From Diploptera punctata (Eukaryota; Arthropoda; Insecta; Blattodea; Blaberidae), in assembly GCA_030220185.1 (NCBI GenBank), contig JASPKZ010004567.1, positions 310,001-374,000 of the forward strand: a stretch of DNA of 64,000 nt, read 5' to 3'. The position numbers and the translations under genes are program-made. Numbering within the stretch: position 1 is the first letter of the stretch; each line of letters opens with the position of its first letter. A model generated the notes under the pieces. That model saw only the letters and a list, made by a program, of their open reading frames with translations. It was not told the origin of the DNA and made no database searches. Positions 54,063 through 64,000 of this stretch are shown here, one piece after another.

Positions 54063-54124
54063 AAAAAGTTCAAAAATAAAATTACTGAACACTTTCTTAG
54101 GCAATATAATAGGCCAATAGCCCT

Positions 54125-54830
54125 ATACTTACTTACTTACTCACTGGCAATATCGAATCCGCAGGTTCATGGCCGCGCGGACATAAGCTATCCTGAGCTA
54201 ATGCTTTCCAATCATCCCCTGTATAATCTACTTCCCTCAAATCATAGTTAATGTTATTCTCCCATCTCATTCTTGGTCTACCAACTGGGCGTTTTCCCCT
54301 CTGGCTTTCCTACAAGAAGCTTCCATGAGCGTCTTTCATTCCCCATACGCGAAACATGTCCTGCCCATCGGAGTCTACGAGATTTAAACTGTTCTCATAT
54401 CTGGCTTCCAATAAAGACCATGTAGTTCACTGTTATGTAGTTTTCTCCATTCACCTGTCTGTTCATCTCTCTTTGGTCCAAAAATTTTCCTAAGTACTTT
54501 ATTCTCAAATACTCGTAATCTCCTTTTCTCCCTTAAAGTAAGATTCCATGTTTCGCACCCATATAATATAACTGGTAGAATAATAGTTTTACATATTTTC
54601 AGTTTAACGTTTCTTGAAAGGAGTTGGGACATCAAAAGTCTCTGCAATGCATAATAGCACGTATTTCCAGAATTGAGCCTATGTTTAATTTGTTTGTGCA
54701 TCTCATTCCTTTTTGTGATTATTGTTCCTAGGTATTTGAATTCAGCCACTTCCTCAAAATTTCCCTCATTTGTCATTAGCTGTCCATTTCCATTATATAA
54801 TGTATTTCTACGCGTGACCTATATTTAGTT
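54125..54830 (-). pseudogene. LINE-beta C-terminal region with (AAGT)n tail
   Basis: Minus-strand frame 54384-54776: EGNFEEVAEFKYLGTIITKR, LKICKTIILPVILYGCETW, RVFENKVLRKIFGPKRDEQT, GEWRKLHNSELHGLY. Downstream, in broken frames, RRLRWAGHVSRMGNERR, LLVGKPEGK and the C-terminal RAAMNLRIP-like end follow. The element closes with GAGTAAGTAAGTAAGT (about 54128-54145). The longest intact stretch of this family here. Confidence 0.88.
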
Positions 54831-54901
54831 TTATTGATATTTACTTCCAGTCCTATTTTCTTGGTGTTACTCAATTGTGTGCGTGTTGTCCTTTAGTATC
54901 C

Positions 54902-54902
<1 letters not shown>

Positions 54903-54948
<46 letters not shown>

Positions 54949-54971
54949 ACATATATATAACCAAATTATAG

Positions 54972-55018
<47 letters not shown>
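54903..55018. repeat. (TA)n and (ATT)n microsatellites
   Basis: TA run 54903-54945, ATT run 54974-55018. Confidence 0.95.
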
Positions 55019-55019
<1 letters not shown>

Positions 55020-55079
55020 TTAAATTTTATATAAACTATATTGCGACCAGCTGTTATTAATTTAGTTATGGCTTATAAT

Positions 55080-55199
55080 GTCCACCGCTGTGGTCTCGAG
55101 GTAGCGTGCTGCCTTGTCACGCAACGGGCCCGGGTTCGATTCCCGGTCGGGACAAGCTCCTGGATGAGTTTTTTTGGGGAATTTCCTCACCTGTAAGAC
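55080..55199 (+). mobile_element. SINE B, tail i copy, head and first core part
   Basis: CACCGCTGTGGTCTCGAGG, CCCGGGTTCGATTCCCGG, TTTCCTCACCTGTAAGAC. The core continues at 55361 after a LINE tail insertion. Confidence 0.88.
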
Positions 55200-55360
55200 T
55201 TGTATTCATGTGTAACATATGTTTGTCCTGTTTTATATGACTATTATTGTATTTATTTTTTGTATTCATATGTAACATATGCTTGTTCTGGTGAGTGGAA
55301 GAGAAGGCCACATGGCCTTAACTCCACCAGGCTAAATAAATAAATCTAAAAAATCTAAAA
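55200..55360 (+). mobile_element. LINE-CR1 3'-tail insertion in SINE B
   Basis: Contains GAGTGGAAGAGAAGGCCACA, GGCCTTAACTCCACCAGG and CTAAATAAATAAATC, the end motif of the CR1-like LINE. TTGTATTCATGTGTAACATA occurs twice (55200, 55260). No clear target duplication. Confidence 0.7.
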
Positions 55361-55572
55361 AAAAATGTCAGGAAGTTTAGGGCCCAATGGTCCCTGAAAA
55401 TCATCCGGCCATCATTATCACCCTTATCATCATCATCATCCTTCACCGGTGTGGAAAGCAACGGGAAGCTACCACACCTATAATTCCCTAGTAAAGCTGC
55501 AAAGCATAACATGAAAATGCTATGATTGCAGTGAAAGACCTGACCTAGGGCAGAATTACTATGAATGGATGG
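55361..55572 (+). mobile_element. SINE B, tail i copy, rest
   Basis: AATGTCAGGAAGTTTAGGGC, a CAT spacer, CCGGTGTGGAAAGCAACGGG and GGGCAGAATTACTATGAATG. Confidence 0.88.
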
Positions 55573-55604
55573 ATGGCTTATAATTGTAATTACGTATATA
55601 ATTT

Positions 55605-56114
<510 letters not shown>

Positions 56115-56440
56115 CAATTTTCAAGAGCTATTAGTCTATTCTTGTTGTACTTACCTCACTTCCATACATTGCAACAGATTCCACTAATGTTTTACCAATA
56201 TATTTTTTTGTGTCTTTCCAAATATGCTTATCCCACCATATGGAATTCAACGATGATATTATTTTGCTACTCAATTCAATTCTATGTTTTATGTTCAATG
56301 TTATCCATAATTATTCCCAAATATTTTGTTTGTTTCACTTGCTTAATTTGAATTCCTTCTTCCAATATTAAATTATCTCTTTCATTGTTATTTATTGACA
56401 AATGTTCTGTTTTTTTTTTGTAAATTTACTGTAGGACCCC
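56115..56440 (-). pseudogene. LINE RT/C-terminal fragment
   Basis: Minus strand: TEHLSINNNERDNLILEEGI, QIKQVKQTKYLGIIMDN, then in another frame RIELSSKIISSLNSIWWDKH and KYIGKTLVESVAMYGSEVST. These match the LGxIID to LYGSE segment. Confidence 0.75.
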
Positions 56441-57209
56441 ATGATTCATATGTGTTTTCAACCTTTTTATCGTGAATTTCATATCAAGATAATAACATTC
56501 TTCTCCTAAAAATATCGCTATTTTGACATCAGTGTTTTTTTCCCATCGCGTCGATTAGAAACCAACGTAGGCCTGTGTTACTTCTATCCAAAAAGTATTA
56601 ATAATGGAAGGAAGCACTTCGTGATAAATTTATCAAATTTACAATCACGTATGCTGTGAATTATAACAAGGGAAATTTACATGGTTCATGCGAGGGTTCT
56701 GGCACACATGTGCAGTTCGGAATATACCAGGAAGCATTTTGTAAACTGTATTAGCTGATCGCGACGTGAATATTTTGTTTACAATAACAGTTAATTATCA
56801 AGTACACTCAGCAATTCAAGTAGCGAACATCCAGTCATTTGTTCAACACGCATCGCTTACTTATCAGTACACAGTGATAACGCGATTGATAACGATCATG
56901 CAATCTCCGGTTAAAGTCAGTTAACCCAGGTTTTTATTCACAAACACCTATAGTCACTTCAGCGTTGACTTTATTTCTAGAAAGTTATGTCATTCAAACG
57001 AGGCTTGAGGTCCTTTTAGGCTTACATGTTACCGTGATTCTCGAATTTTAGAATCACTTTCAGAATCAATGTTTATTCATTCTTCGTATTTTTTCGAAGA
57101 AAATTATTATTTTGATATAGTGGTCGAACTTTTATCATACTCGTATTTTGTTTAATCTCAAACCATACGTAACCTCCTCACTCATTATTTATTTACTTAA
57201 AACAATAAA
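56441..57209. other. no gene recognised
   Basis: Unclassified. Confidence 0.4.
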
Positions 57210-57440
57210 AATTGTACCTGTGATGGCAATCGTCCTCAACAAATAAAATATTGTTTAAATTAATCAGCTAAGCCTTTCGGAACTAGTTCCATTTTCAAAG
57301 CTGTTCTATTGGGTAGCCTACTGATAGAACAACTTTGTACCCAATAGAACAGCTTTGAAAATGGAGCTAGTTCCGAAAAGCCTAGCGATTATTTTAAATA
57401 ATCCTTTATTTGTTATGGACGACTGCTATCTCAGGTACAA
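57210..57440. repeat. ~100-bp-arm inverted repeat, PLE terminal-like
   Basis: The arms run 57213-57313 and 57336-57440. Read outward from the centre, each arm goes ACCCAATAGAACAGCTTTGA, AAATGGAACTAGTTCCGAAA, then toward TTGAGGACGATTGCC. GGAACTAGTTCC followed by GAAA is hammerhead-like (stem II plus GAAA). Confidence 0.65.
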
Positions 57441-57480
57441 TTTTGTTTTAAATAACAACCTCAACGGTAGTATATGTTTT

Positions 57481-57481
57481 A

Positions 57482-57557
<76 letters not shown>
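57481..57557. repeat. (AAT)n(ATT)n inverted microsatellite
   Basis: About 8 AAT units followed by about 17 ATT units: a triplet run that changes strand and can form a hairpin. Confidence 0.95.
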
Positions 57558-57779
57558 GCTCTTGTAGAAATTATTCCATTTTACACATTTTTCTTCAAGT
57601 CTTGTTCTTTCTCCAAATCTTGTGACATTTCTTATATCTCCACTCTGATTCCATACAATAATATTCTTCATGATCTCTCTTTTATAGTTCTCACATGCCC
57701 ATAGCATCTAAGTTAGATTTATTCAGTTTCCTATATTATGTTGTTTTGAACTTCAATTTGTTTCCAGATGCTCTAATTT

Positions 57780-58085
57780 CATATATTTTTTAATCTGGAC
57801 TGCTCATGCTGCTAACTGTTATGTAGTTCTTTTTTACATGTTTTTAATACCTATGTATTTGTTTCTCTTTGGTACAAAAAACCCTTAGCATTCTATAGTG
57901 TAATCTTTTCTCCTCCATTAAAATAACATAGTACAGCTGGAAGAATAACCGATTTGCATTTTTAATTTAACATTTTTTTTAGAGAAGATGGAATGACAAG
58001 TGTCCCTATAATGCATAATAGCATACGCTTCTAGAATTAAGGCTATGTTTAATTTCTTCCTGAGCCTCATTCCTCTTTGTAATTA
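57780..58085 (-). pseudogene. LINE-beta fragment, strongly degraded
   Basis: By nucleotide comparison with 54420-54720: TGCTAACTGTTATGTAG, TTTCTCTTTGGTACAAAA, GCTGGAAGAATAACCG, GCATAATAGCATACGC and CTTTGTAATTATTGTT all align. Confidence 0.6.
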
Positions 58086-58532
58086 TTGTTTATCATCATC
58101 ATCATTGGCGTGACGGTATTTTCAGTTTGACCTTACCCACCCTTATGGCAACCATCTATTTCCTTCGGTTAATGTTCTTGCTTCCAATTCGTTACACTTT
58201 TTTTTGTGAATCTGTCCCTACATCATCGTAATCTAGGTATACCGAACTTTCTTCTTGCTATCTAGTTTGACATTCTGGGTATTCATTCTGCATAATGTAT
58301 ATCATTCAATATGCGTATACATCTTCCGAACTAAGTTCCTGTTACAATGTAAACATACCAGATGTATGACTGCATTTTAATTGGTCGAATAATGGTTTTA
58401 CCTTTAAGCGTTGTTGGTGTTTTCTAACACTCGAAATAAAGGAAATAAAAATATATCCTCTAGCACATATCTATATAAGTTAGCCTATATGGGACAATAT
58501 TAAAATATAGGCCTAATTAGAATTGTATATAT
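58086..58532. other. no gene recognised
   Basis: An ATC run with GGCGTGACGG near 58105 hints at another repeat. Nothing firm. Confidence 0.35.
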
Positions 58533-58727
58533 TTGAAAAAGCATTGTTATATTCTTACACGCGCGCAATGCAGAATACGATGGGAATTTCTATTGTTTCA
58601 AAATGGCCGCTTTCTGTATATTTTCTTAAAACATTGGAAAATAAATAATTTGGAAAGCGGAGAGAAACAAATTACTCGTATTTTGAATGTTTTCAAACAA
58701 TTTAGTAAAACATATCCTACGTTAGCC

Positions 58728-58764
58728 ATGGAGGATGTGGTGAAAATAATAGAAGAATTAACAG
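58728..58764 (+). CDS. candidate coding exon end with splice donor, unknown protein
   Basis: GCCATGG (strong Kozak context) starts MEDVVKIIEELTG, which runs into ACAG|GTGAGT, a consensus donor. The same frame is open upstream for about 65 more codons from 58533, without an ATG near its start but with plausible protein composition (ITRILNVFKQFSKTYPTLAM), so this may instead be the end of a longer internal exon. No acceptor or partner exon was found. I do not recognise the protein. Confidence 0.3.
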
Positions 58765-58779
58765 GTGAGTCAGCATAGA

Positions 58780-59138
58780 GTATATATTATACTTGTAAAT
58801 AAAGGATATCTAGGAGCATCATGGAAATAGCCTAAACATCTGATTAGGTAGACCTATATATTTTGGTCATAAATAAAAAAGAAATGAAAGTTCATAATTA
58901 TTAGTACCATCTTACCTTGTATTGTCTTATTTTCCGTAAAATACGATGTTGCCTAAGAACAATGTTTCTATAGATGACAGTTCCTTGCACAATTCAGTCA
59001 TATGGTGTGTAGAAGTAGCACCAGATTCCCCCAATAGAGTCGGCGGAGTAGGCCTAATACCTAATGCAAGTTTGTTTAAAGTGCAACTGTTACTCGAATT
59101 GGTATAACTTCAATATCTATATCATTATGTTTATATAG
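58780..59138. other. no gene recognised
   Basis: Would be intron if the preceding candidate exon is real. Confidence 0.35.
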
Positions 59139-59478
59139 TTCACCGCTGTGGTCTCGAGGTAGCGTGCTGCCTTGTCACGCAGCGGGCCCGGGTTCGATCC
59201 CCGGTCGGGGCAGTTTTTTTGGGTGAGGTTTTTATCGGGGGTTTTCCTCACCTGTAAGACAAATGTCAGGAAAACTTTAAGGCCCAAACGGTCCCCGAAA
59301 TCATATGGCCAACATCATCATTATCATTATCATCACCATCATCCTTCACCGGTGTGGAAAGCAACGGGAAGCTACCACACCTACAATTCCCTAGTAAAGC
59401 TGCAAGCATTGCATAAAAATGCTATGATTGCAGTGAAGGACCTGTCTTCGGGCAGAATTACTATGGATGGATGGATGT
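59139..59478 (+). mobile_element. SINE B, tail i, complete
   Basis: Cleanest copy: head CACCGCTGTGGTCTCGAGGT, T arm CCCGGGTTCGATCCCCGG, core CTGTAAGACAAATGTCAGG, tail GGAAAGCAACGGGAAGC to GGGCAGAATTACTATGG, then three GGAT units. The hairpin stem has one changed pair (CATTGCAT). Confidence 0.95.
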
Positions 59479-59479
59479 T

Positions 59480-60019
59480 TATGTAAGTTGCATATTTCCT
59501 GGTTTGTTCTTATTCTCCGGGTTCCTTTATCCTTAATTAGGTCATACATTTTCCTTGAGATCTTTCTTTCCCAGGTGGCAAGCGTGGATGCGACTCTTTC
59601 TGGTATGGTCCAGTATTCATTACTGTATAGGCCACTACAACAAGGTTAATAAATTGTTTTGCATATTCTTATTTTAACTTTCTTAGATATCTAAATCTAG
59701 ATTGTATGATTTTCTTAAGAGATCATAAAAATAATTATTATTTTTCCATAATATTTGTATTATGCCACATCTTCAAAATTTCCCTCATTTATTGTAAGTG
59801 CCATTTCAACTTAATAAACAATTTATACGTGTGGCCATAGATTTACATAATTAATATTGTCTTCCAGCCTCAATTTCTTTGTGTTGGCTTCAGTTTCTTA
59901 ATGCATTTCCTCACTATTGCCTAATAATACCACTTCATCAACATATACCAATAGCTGATTCATTACCATTGCATAGTGTTGTGTATGCCTTCTTAATCCT
60001 CTAGAGGTTCATTCCATGA
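59480..60019 (-). pseudogene. LINE-beta RT/C-terminal fragment, left of a Helitron
   Basis: Minus strand: GIEVNERGLRRHTQ-like, MNQLLVYVDEVVLLG (degenerate YADDVVLL box near 59930), TINEGNFEDVA near 59775, and KIRICKTIY to LATWERKISRKMYDL-like blocks down to 59500, similar to 1-372. The same element continues upstream (on the minus strand) beyond 60920. Confidence 0.7.
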
Positions 60020-60919
60020 TCTAATATATAAAAATTAATGTTTGTTTGTCCGTACTTTATGCGCGGCCATACCGTTGATCCGATTGTGATGGGGCTTTTT
60101 GCAAATTGTTCAGGAGATTCCCGAGATGAACATAGGCTATAAGAGAGTTTTGATACTCAAATCCTACGCCCTTAAAAATCGCCCTTTGTAGTGGAAAACT
60201 TGAAAAAAGGTAGCTCTTTGGACGCTTGAATGGCTTACGCTGCCTAAACCATAACAAGTACAAAAAATTAATATACATAGAATTGAATATCTCAAAAAGC
60301 TCTACAAAAAAGTCCGCGACAGCATATGTTTATCTCTTACGGATAACTCACAATAACCATTTTTGTCTTTCTTTGATGCCAAGAAGATCGAGACAAGTAC
60401 AAAGATTCCTGTGAAAGCATAACAGCACATGGCGGGTATTCTTTTACGGATAACTCACAATAACGAATTTTGTCTTTTAGCTCATTTATGCCAAGAAGAA
60501 CGAGATAAGTAGATTTCCGGGCAACACCGGGTAACTAGAACGAGGAATCTTAATATAATTACGATATACATTTATAACTACTTTTCATTTTACTTATTCG
60601 ACTAATCATAAGAAATACATTAATTTTTATCTTTCATCTCATTTATGCCAAGGAGATCGGGATGAGTAAATTCCCGGACAACGCCAGGTAAACAGTACGG
60701 GGTATCTAAAAATAATTACGTTATTTTTTTTTCCTCTTACTTATTTAACTAAACATAAAACACATTAAGTACATTCCCGGGCAACGCCGGATTATCAGCA
60801 CGGGGTATCTAAAAATATAAATTTATAATTATTTTTCCTTTTACTTATTCAACTAAACATAAAAACACATTAATTTTCATTTATTTTACGCGTAGCAACG
60901 CACGCCGAGTATTAGCTAG
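60020..60919 (+). mobile_element. non-autonomous Helitron, 900 bp
   Basis: Starts TCTAATATATAAAAATT after A60019 and ends GAGTATTAGCTAG before T60920: 5' TC, 3' CTRR, insertion between A and T. GCGT-AGCA-ACGC before the end is a small 3' hairpin. The interior has two to three diverged repeats of CTCATTTATGCCAAG(A/G)AG, CCCGGGCAACGCCGG and ACGGGGTATCTAAAAAT. No Rep/helicase. Both flanks belong to one LINE. Confidence 0.85.
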
Positions 60920-61030
60920 TCTGTTATAAAATTGAATAGCTAAGGACTGCATCTCCTTGCTTTAACCCATTATAGATTTCAAAAGTAAATGAAAACTATT
61001 TCCCTACCTGCACACCATCCCTTGTGTCAT
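60920..61030 (-). pseudogene. LINE-beta RT fragment, right of the Helitron
   Basis: Minus strand: FEIYNGLKQGDAVLSYSIL, matching FxxxxGLRQGDxLSxxLFN of LINE RTs; across the Helitron the frame goes on to 59480-60019. Confidence 0.75.
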
Positions 61031-61039
61031 TTAAACATA

Positions 61040-62085
61040 TTCGAAAAAGTCTTAACTTTTTTAGAAATTCGGAATTTTAGCCAGATACTTTACAACTTCT
61101 ACTTCTTGATTTAATTATGTGTTTTTAAAATCTGAATATCACTAAAAGAAGGGAGAAAATCATCAAAGATCTAAAATTATTATTAATAATAATCAGTGTA
61201 CAGATAAATCAATAAATTACTTTACCTCGGTTGTAATCTCTCCTACATAAATTACAGAGATGTTGATATAAAAAAGTCTTAACTCTTTCGGAATTCGTAA
61301 TTTTAGCCAGATACTATACAAATTCTGCCTCTTGATTAGATTGTATGTGTTTTTAATTTTGAATATCTCTAAAAAGAAAATCACTTTAGAAGGAAAAAAA
61401 TCATCAAAGATCTAAACCAGGTCTTTACATTTTAGCATTTCGGAATTTTAACCAGATACTAAACAAATTCTGCCTCTTGATTAGATTGTATGTGTTTTTA
61501 AGTCTGAACATCTCTAAAAAGAAAATCACTTTAGAAGGAAAAAGCATCAAATATCTAAACCAGGTCTTTACATTTTAGCATTTCGGAATTTTAGCCAGGT
61601 CATATATAAATTCTGCCTCTTGATTGAATTGTATGAGTTTTTTAAAGTCTGAATATCTCTAAAAAGATATCACTTTAGAAGAAAAAAAAATCATCAAAGA
61701 TCTAAACCAGGTCTTTACATTTTAGCATTTCGGAATTTTAGCCAGATACTATACAAATTCTGCCTCTTGATTAGATTGTATGGGTTTTTAAGTCTGAATA
61801 TCTCTAAAAAGAAAATCGCTTTAGAAGGAAAAAAGCATCAAAGATCTAAACCAGGTCTTTGCATTTTAGCATTTCGGAATTTTAGCCAGGTACTATATAA
61901 ATCCTGCCTCTTGGTTGAATGGTATGAGTTTTTTAAGTCTGAATATCTCTAAAAAGAAAATCGCTTTAGAAGATCTAAACCAAGTCTTTACTTTTTAGCA
62001 TTTCGAAATTTTAGTCAGATACTATACAACTTCTGCCTCTTGATTTAATTGTATGTATTTTTGAAGTCTACATATAGTTCCTATA
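61040..62085. repeat. ~143-bp tandem array, seven diverged units
   Basis: CGGAATTTTAGCCAG recurs near 61070, 61299, 61441, 61584, 61731, 61875 and 62004; each unit also has TCTGCCTCTTGATTAGATTG, TGAATATCTCTAAAAAG and AGATCTAAACCAGGTC. The first spacing (229 bp) contains an inserted ~87-bp segment. Confidence 0.9.
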
Positions 62086-62181
62086 GAGACCATATTTCCA
62101 TCTTTTCTCTAGAATCTGACTTATACTAAAAAAACCTATTACAGTACAATTTCCTTTAAATCCGCATTAATGATCAAAATC

Positions 62182-62260
<79 letters not shown>

Positions 62261-62261
62261 T
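62182..62261. repeat. (ATT)n microsatellite
   Basis: About 26 units. Confidence 0.97.
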
Positions 62262-62264
62262 ATA

Positions 62265-62701
62265 ATCAGTGGTTGTTAGGAACAAGCTGCTGAACCCCTT
62301 AATGATTAAGTGTGTGTACGTGTGTGGGTTGGGCCGAGAGGAAGGGGAAAACTAAACATCTCTTTACGTTGTGCAGAACGGCGTGAAGCTGTGAACGTTC
62401 TGTGAACCAGAAACTACCGCTAGTGTCACAGCTTATTGGATTACATCTCAAAGTAACCGCTCACACACTCCATCTTGCGCAGTCTTTGTGTTATCAATCA
62501 ATAATTATAATTCAATACCTCTGTCAACTTCACATGCTGTTATTGAATAGGCCTACAATGTTTTCTCCATACTTTGCATGATAGTAAACCTAACGTTGTT
62601 CCCATAAGAACGATTTTTTTCAATAACCTATTACTTAATTTATATTAATATTTATTAATTTTCTAGTTGTTGCCTATCTTGAATTTTTCCCAACAAAACT
62701 C
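62265..62701. other. no gene recognised
   Basis: Unclassified. Confidence 0.4.
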
Positions 62702-62840
62702 GTCTGGCGTCACCATGTCCTTGGTTTTGACTCAGCCTCTAAAGAAAATCAGTATCATATGCCTGTTCTGAGGGTAAAGGAGACCGTCACGCAGGGCTGA
62801 CAATCCGAATGACATCTCGTGTTGATTGTCAACAAACGTG
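62702..62840 (+). mobile_element. SINE C body fragment
   Basis: TTTTGACTCAGCCTCTAAAG, GGGTAAAGGAGACCGTCACG, CAGGGCTGACAATCCG. Faces the next copy. Confidence 0.65.
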
Positions 62841-62849
62841 AAGGTAAAA

Positions 62850-63212
62850 AGTAGCGCGATCCCTTGGGGTAGTAGGAGGTTAAGGCTCCCACATTTTTCT
62901 AGACAATTGGCACTTGATGTCAGCCAGGTTGTCAACCCTGCGTGACGGACTCCTTTACCCCCCGAACAAGTTCTGGTACTCATTTCCGTTAGGAGCTGAG
63001 TCGATCCCGGACCATGGTGTCACCAAGAGGTTTAAATCAATTTAAAAATCCTGATCCACCGGAACTCATTTCCGTTAGGAGCTGAGTCGATCCCGGACCA
63101 TGGTGTCACCAAGAGGTTTAAATCGATTTAAAAATCCTGATCCACCGGAACTCGAACTCTCGACCGGAAGGTTTGTAGTGTATTGCCTTAACCAACTACG
63201 CTACGACATGCC
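62850..63212 (-). mobile_element. SINE C with an 86-bp internal tandem duplication
   Basis: Minus strand: head TGTCGTAGCGTAGTTGGTTA, AGGCAATACACTAC, B box AGAGTTCGAGTTCCGG, then GGATCAGGATTTTTAAATCG, GGTCCGGGATCGACTCAGC and TCCTAACGGAAATGAGT. This last part is present twice with an 86-bp period (62978, 63064). Then GGGGGTAAAGGAGTCCGTC, GCCTTAACCTCCTACTACCC. Confidence 0.8.
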
Positions 63213-63305
63213 CCCATTTCCTAGAAAGGGGGGGAGTCTAATCACCCACTATCCCAAGGGCCTCTCAAGAGCTGTAGTGGGATCAGTTTTCGTTCTGCCT
63301 AAATA
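63213..63305 (+). mobile_element. SINE C 3'-tail fragment
   Basis: CACTATCCCAAGGGCCTCTC and AAGAGCTGTAGTGGGATC match CTATCCCAAGGGTATCCTAA in the copy at 43745. Confidence 0.55.
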
Positions 63306-63693
63306 TCTTCTATGTTTAGTCCCAGCAGTTGTATAGAAGTCATAAATGTAATTATTTTCCCTTAGGTACAGTATTGTAACAAGAAAATAGCAAAACTCTA
63401 GATTAGATAAAATCCAGCTATTGGAAACTGATCAGTCATGTTTCCAAAATTTAGCTTTAACAGAAACTGTAAAATTGTCTGAAAATACTGTTCATTAGAT
63501 GTTGATAGGTTTTATCAAATTCCTAATTAATGTCGAAAGCCATCTCGCCTCATCCTAAATCTCTATTTAATATATATTTTTTTAGTTACATGTAAGCAAC
63601 CGATAATTAACGTATGACGTATGGAATCTGCAGGTTCAATTCCGCATCCACTAAGGTCCCGTCGGTCCCTATCTTAATGCAGTTCATATACTT
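63306..63693. other. no gene; one tRNA-like arm
   Basis: CTGCAGGTTCAATTCCGCAT near 63628 looks like a T arm. Otherwise unclassified. Confidence 0.4.
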
Positions 63694-64000
63694 ACCTCGC
63701 ACCGTAGCCGAGCAGTTTAAAGCATCATGCCTTGATGCAGAGCTAAAGGTCTTGTGCTGGTTCGAGACATCATGGGGAACAAAATTGTCCCATGGAATTT
63801 TGGCCGATATTGGACCAGTGCCTACTCATAATTGTGAGAAATTTGGATAGTTAAAATAAATAACGGCTTTTGGCTGTAGGACTCGTCATGCTAACCACAT
63901 GCAACCCCTATATTGACTAGATGATCTTAACTTTTGTGAAAAACACATGTGAATGTAAGGCCAGCAGCCGGCCAAGTAGGTTATTGTGCTTAACTAAATA
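63694..64000 (+). mobile_element. SINE A, cut by the window end
   Basis: CCTCGCACCGTAGCCGAGCA, CTTGATGCAGAGC, B box GCTGGTTCGAGACATC, GGCCGATATTGGACCAGTGC, GCTAACCACATGCAACCCC, GCCAGCAGCCGGCC. Confidence 0.85.

Overview
The window looks like a gene-poor, transposon-packed piece of a large insect genome. It is AT-rich and full of (ATT)n and (AT)n runs. Nearly every stretch that can be recognised is a decayed mobile element: several non-LTR (LINE) retrotransposon families, at least six tRNA-derived SINE types, Tc1/mariner elements, Helitron-like ends, Penelope-like (PLE) fragments, tyrosine-recombinase (Crypton-like) fragments, MITE-like inverted repeats and tandem satellites. The flavour of the LINEs and SINEs suggests a cockroach or other blattodean. 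That is inference from family resemblance, not a database match. I found no complete host protein gene. Two short segments (24864-24974 and 58728-58764) look like possible 5' coding exons because a well-placed ATG runs open into a consensus GTGAGT donor.

Layout. 1-3.4 kb: LINE 3' ends and a foldback element. 3.4-6.7 kb: one ~620-bp interspersed repeat split by a 298-bp tandem array carrying tRNA-like sequences and by a Tc1 element (4656-6181) with a nearly open DD34E transposase. 9.6-14.9 kb: LINE and SINE copies, including a SINE split by a 2.4-kb LINE with a 12-bp target duplication. 15-20 kb: SINE A, tyrosine-recombinase remnants and another interspersed-repeat copy. 20.3-25.8 kb: a SINE interrupted by a 152-bp hammerhead-bearing PLE-like insertion, then a ~2.1-kb TIR element that contains four tRNA-like modules, a foldback, a PLE C-terminus and a Tc1 transposase C-terminus. 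27-38 kb: LINEs and SINEs, among them a 1.7-kb LINE with a 14-bp target duplication. 38.6-40.75 kb: a 40-bp satellite of about 54 copies. 41-48.4 kb: LINE, SINE and MITE mosaics. 49-54 kb: SINE D and E, DDE transposase debris, a Helitron end and a TTAA-flanked MITE. 54-64 kb: LINEs, SINE B copies, a 900-bp Helitron sitting exactly A|T inside a LINE, a 143-bp tandem array, and SINE C and A copies.

Family names used below are mine. LINE-alpha has C-terminal motifs of the kind AEMKFLR and GRPxxRW. LINE-beta has ILYGCETW and VLRKIFG. LINE-CR1 has FDYCDV and LWNSL plus a short 3' tail ending in (ATT)n. SINE B is the most abundant SINE: one tRNA-like head and one core are joined to three different 3' tails (i, ii, iii), and tail ii also occurs behind an unrelated tRNA-like head. 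SINE A, C, D and E have other heads. R1-R5 are unclassified interspersed repeats.

The features do not form a cooperating gene system. What they record is a nested insertion history, and several target-site duplications let the order of events be read directly. All family assignments rest on reading translations and motifs by eye; none was checked by a search.
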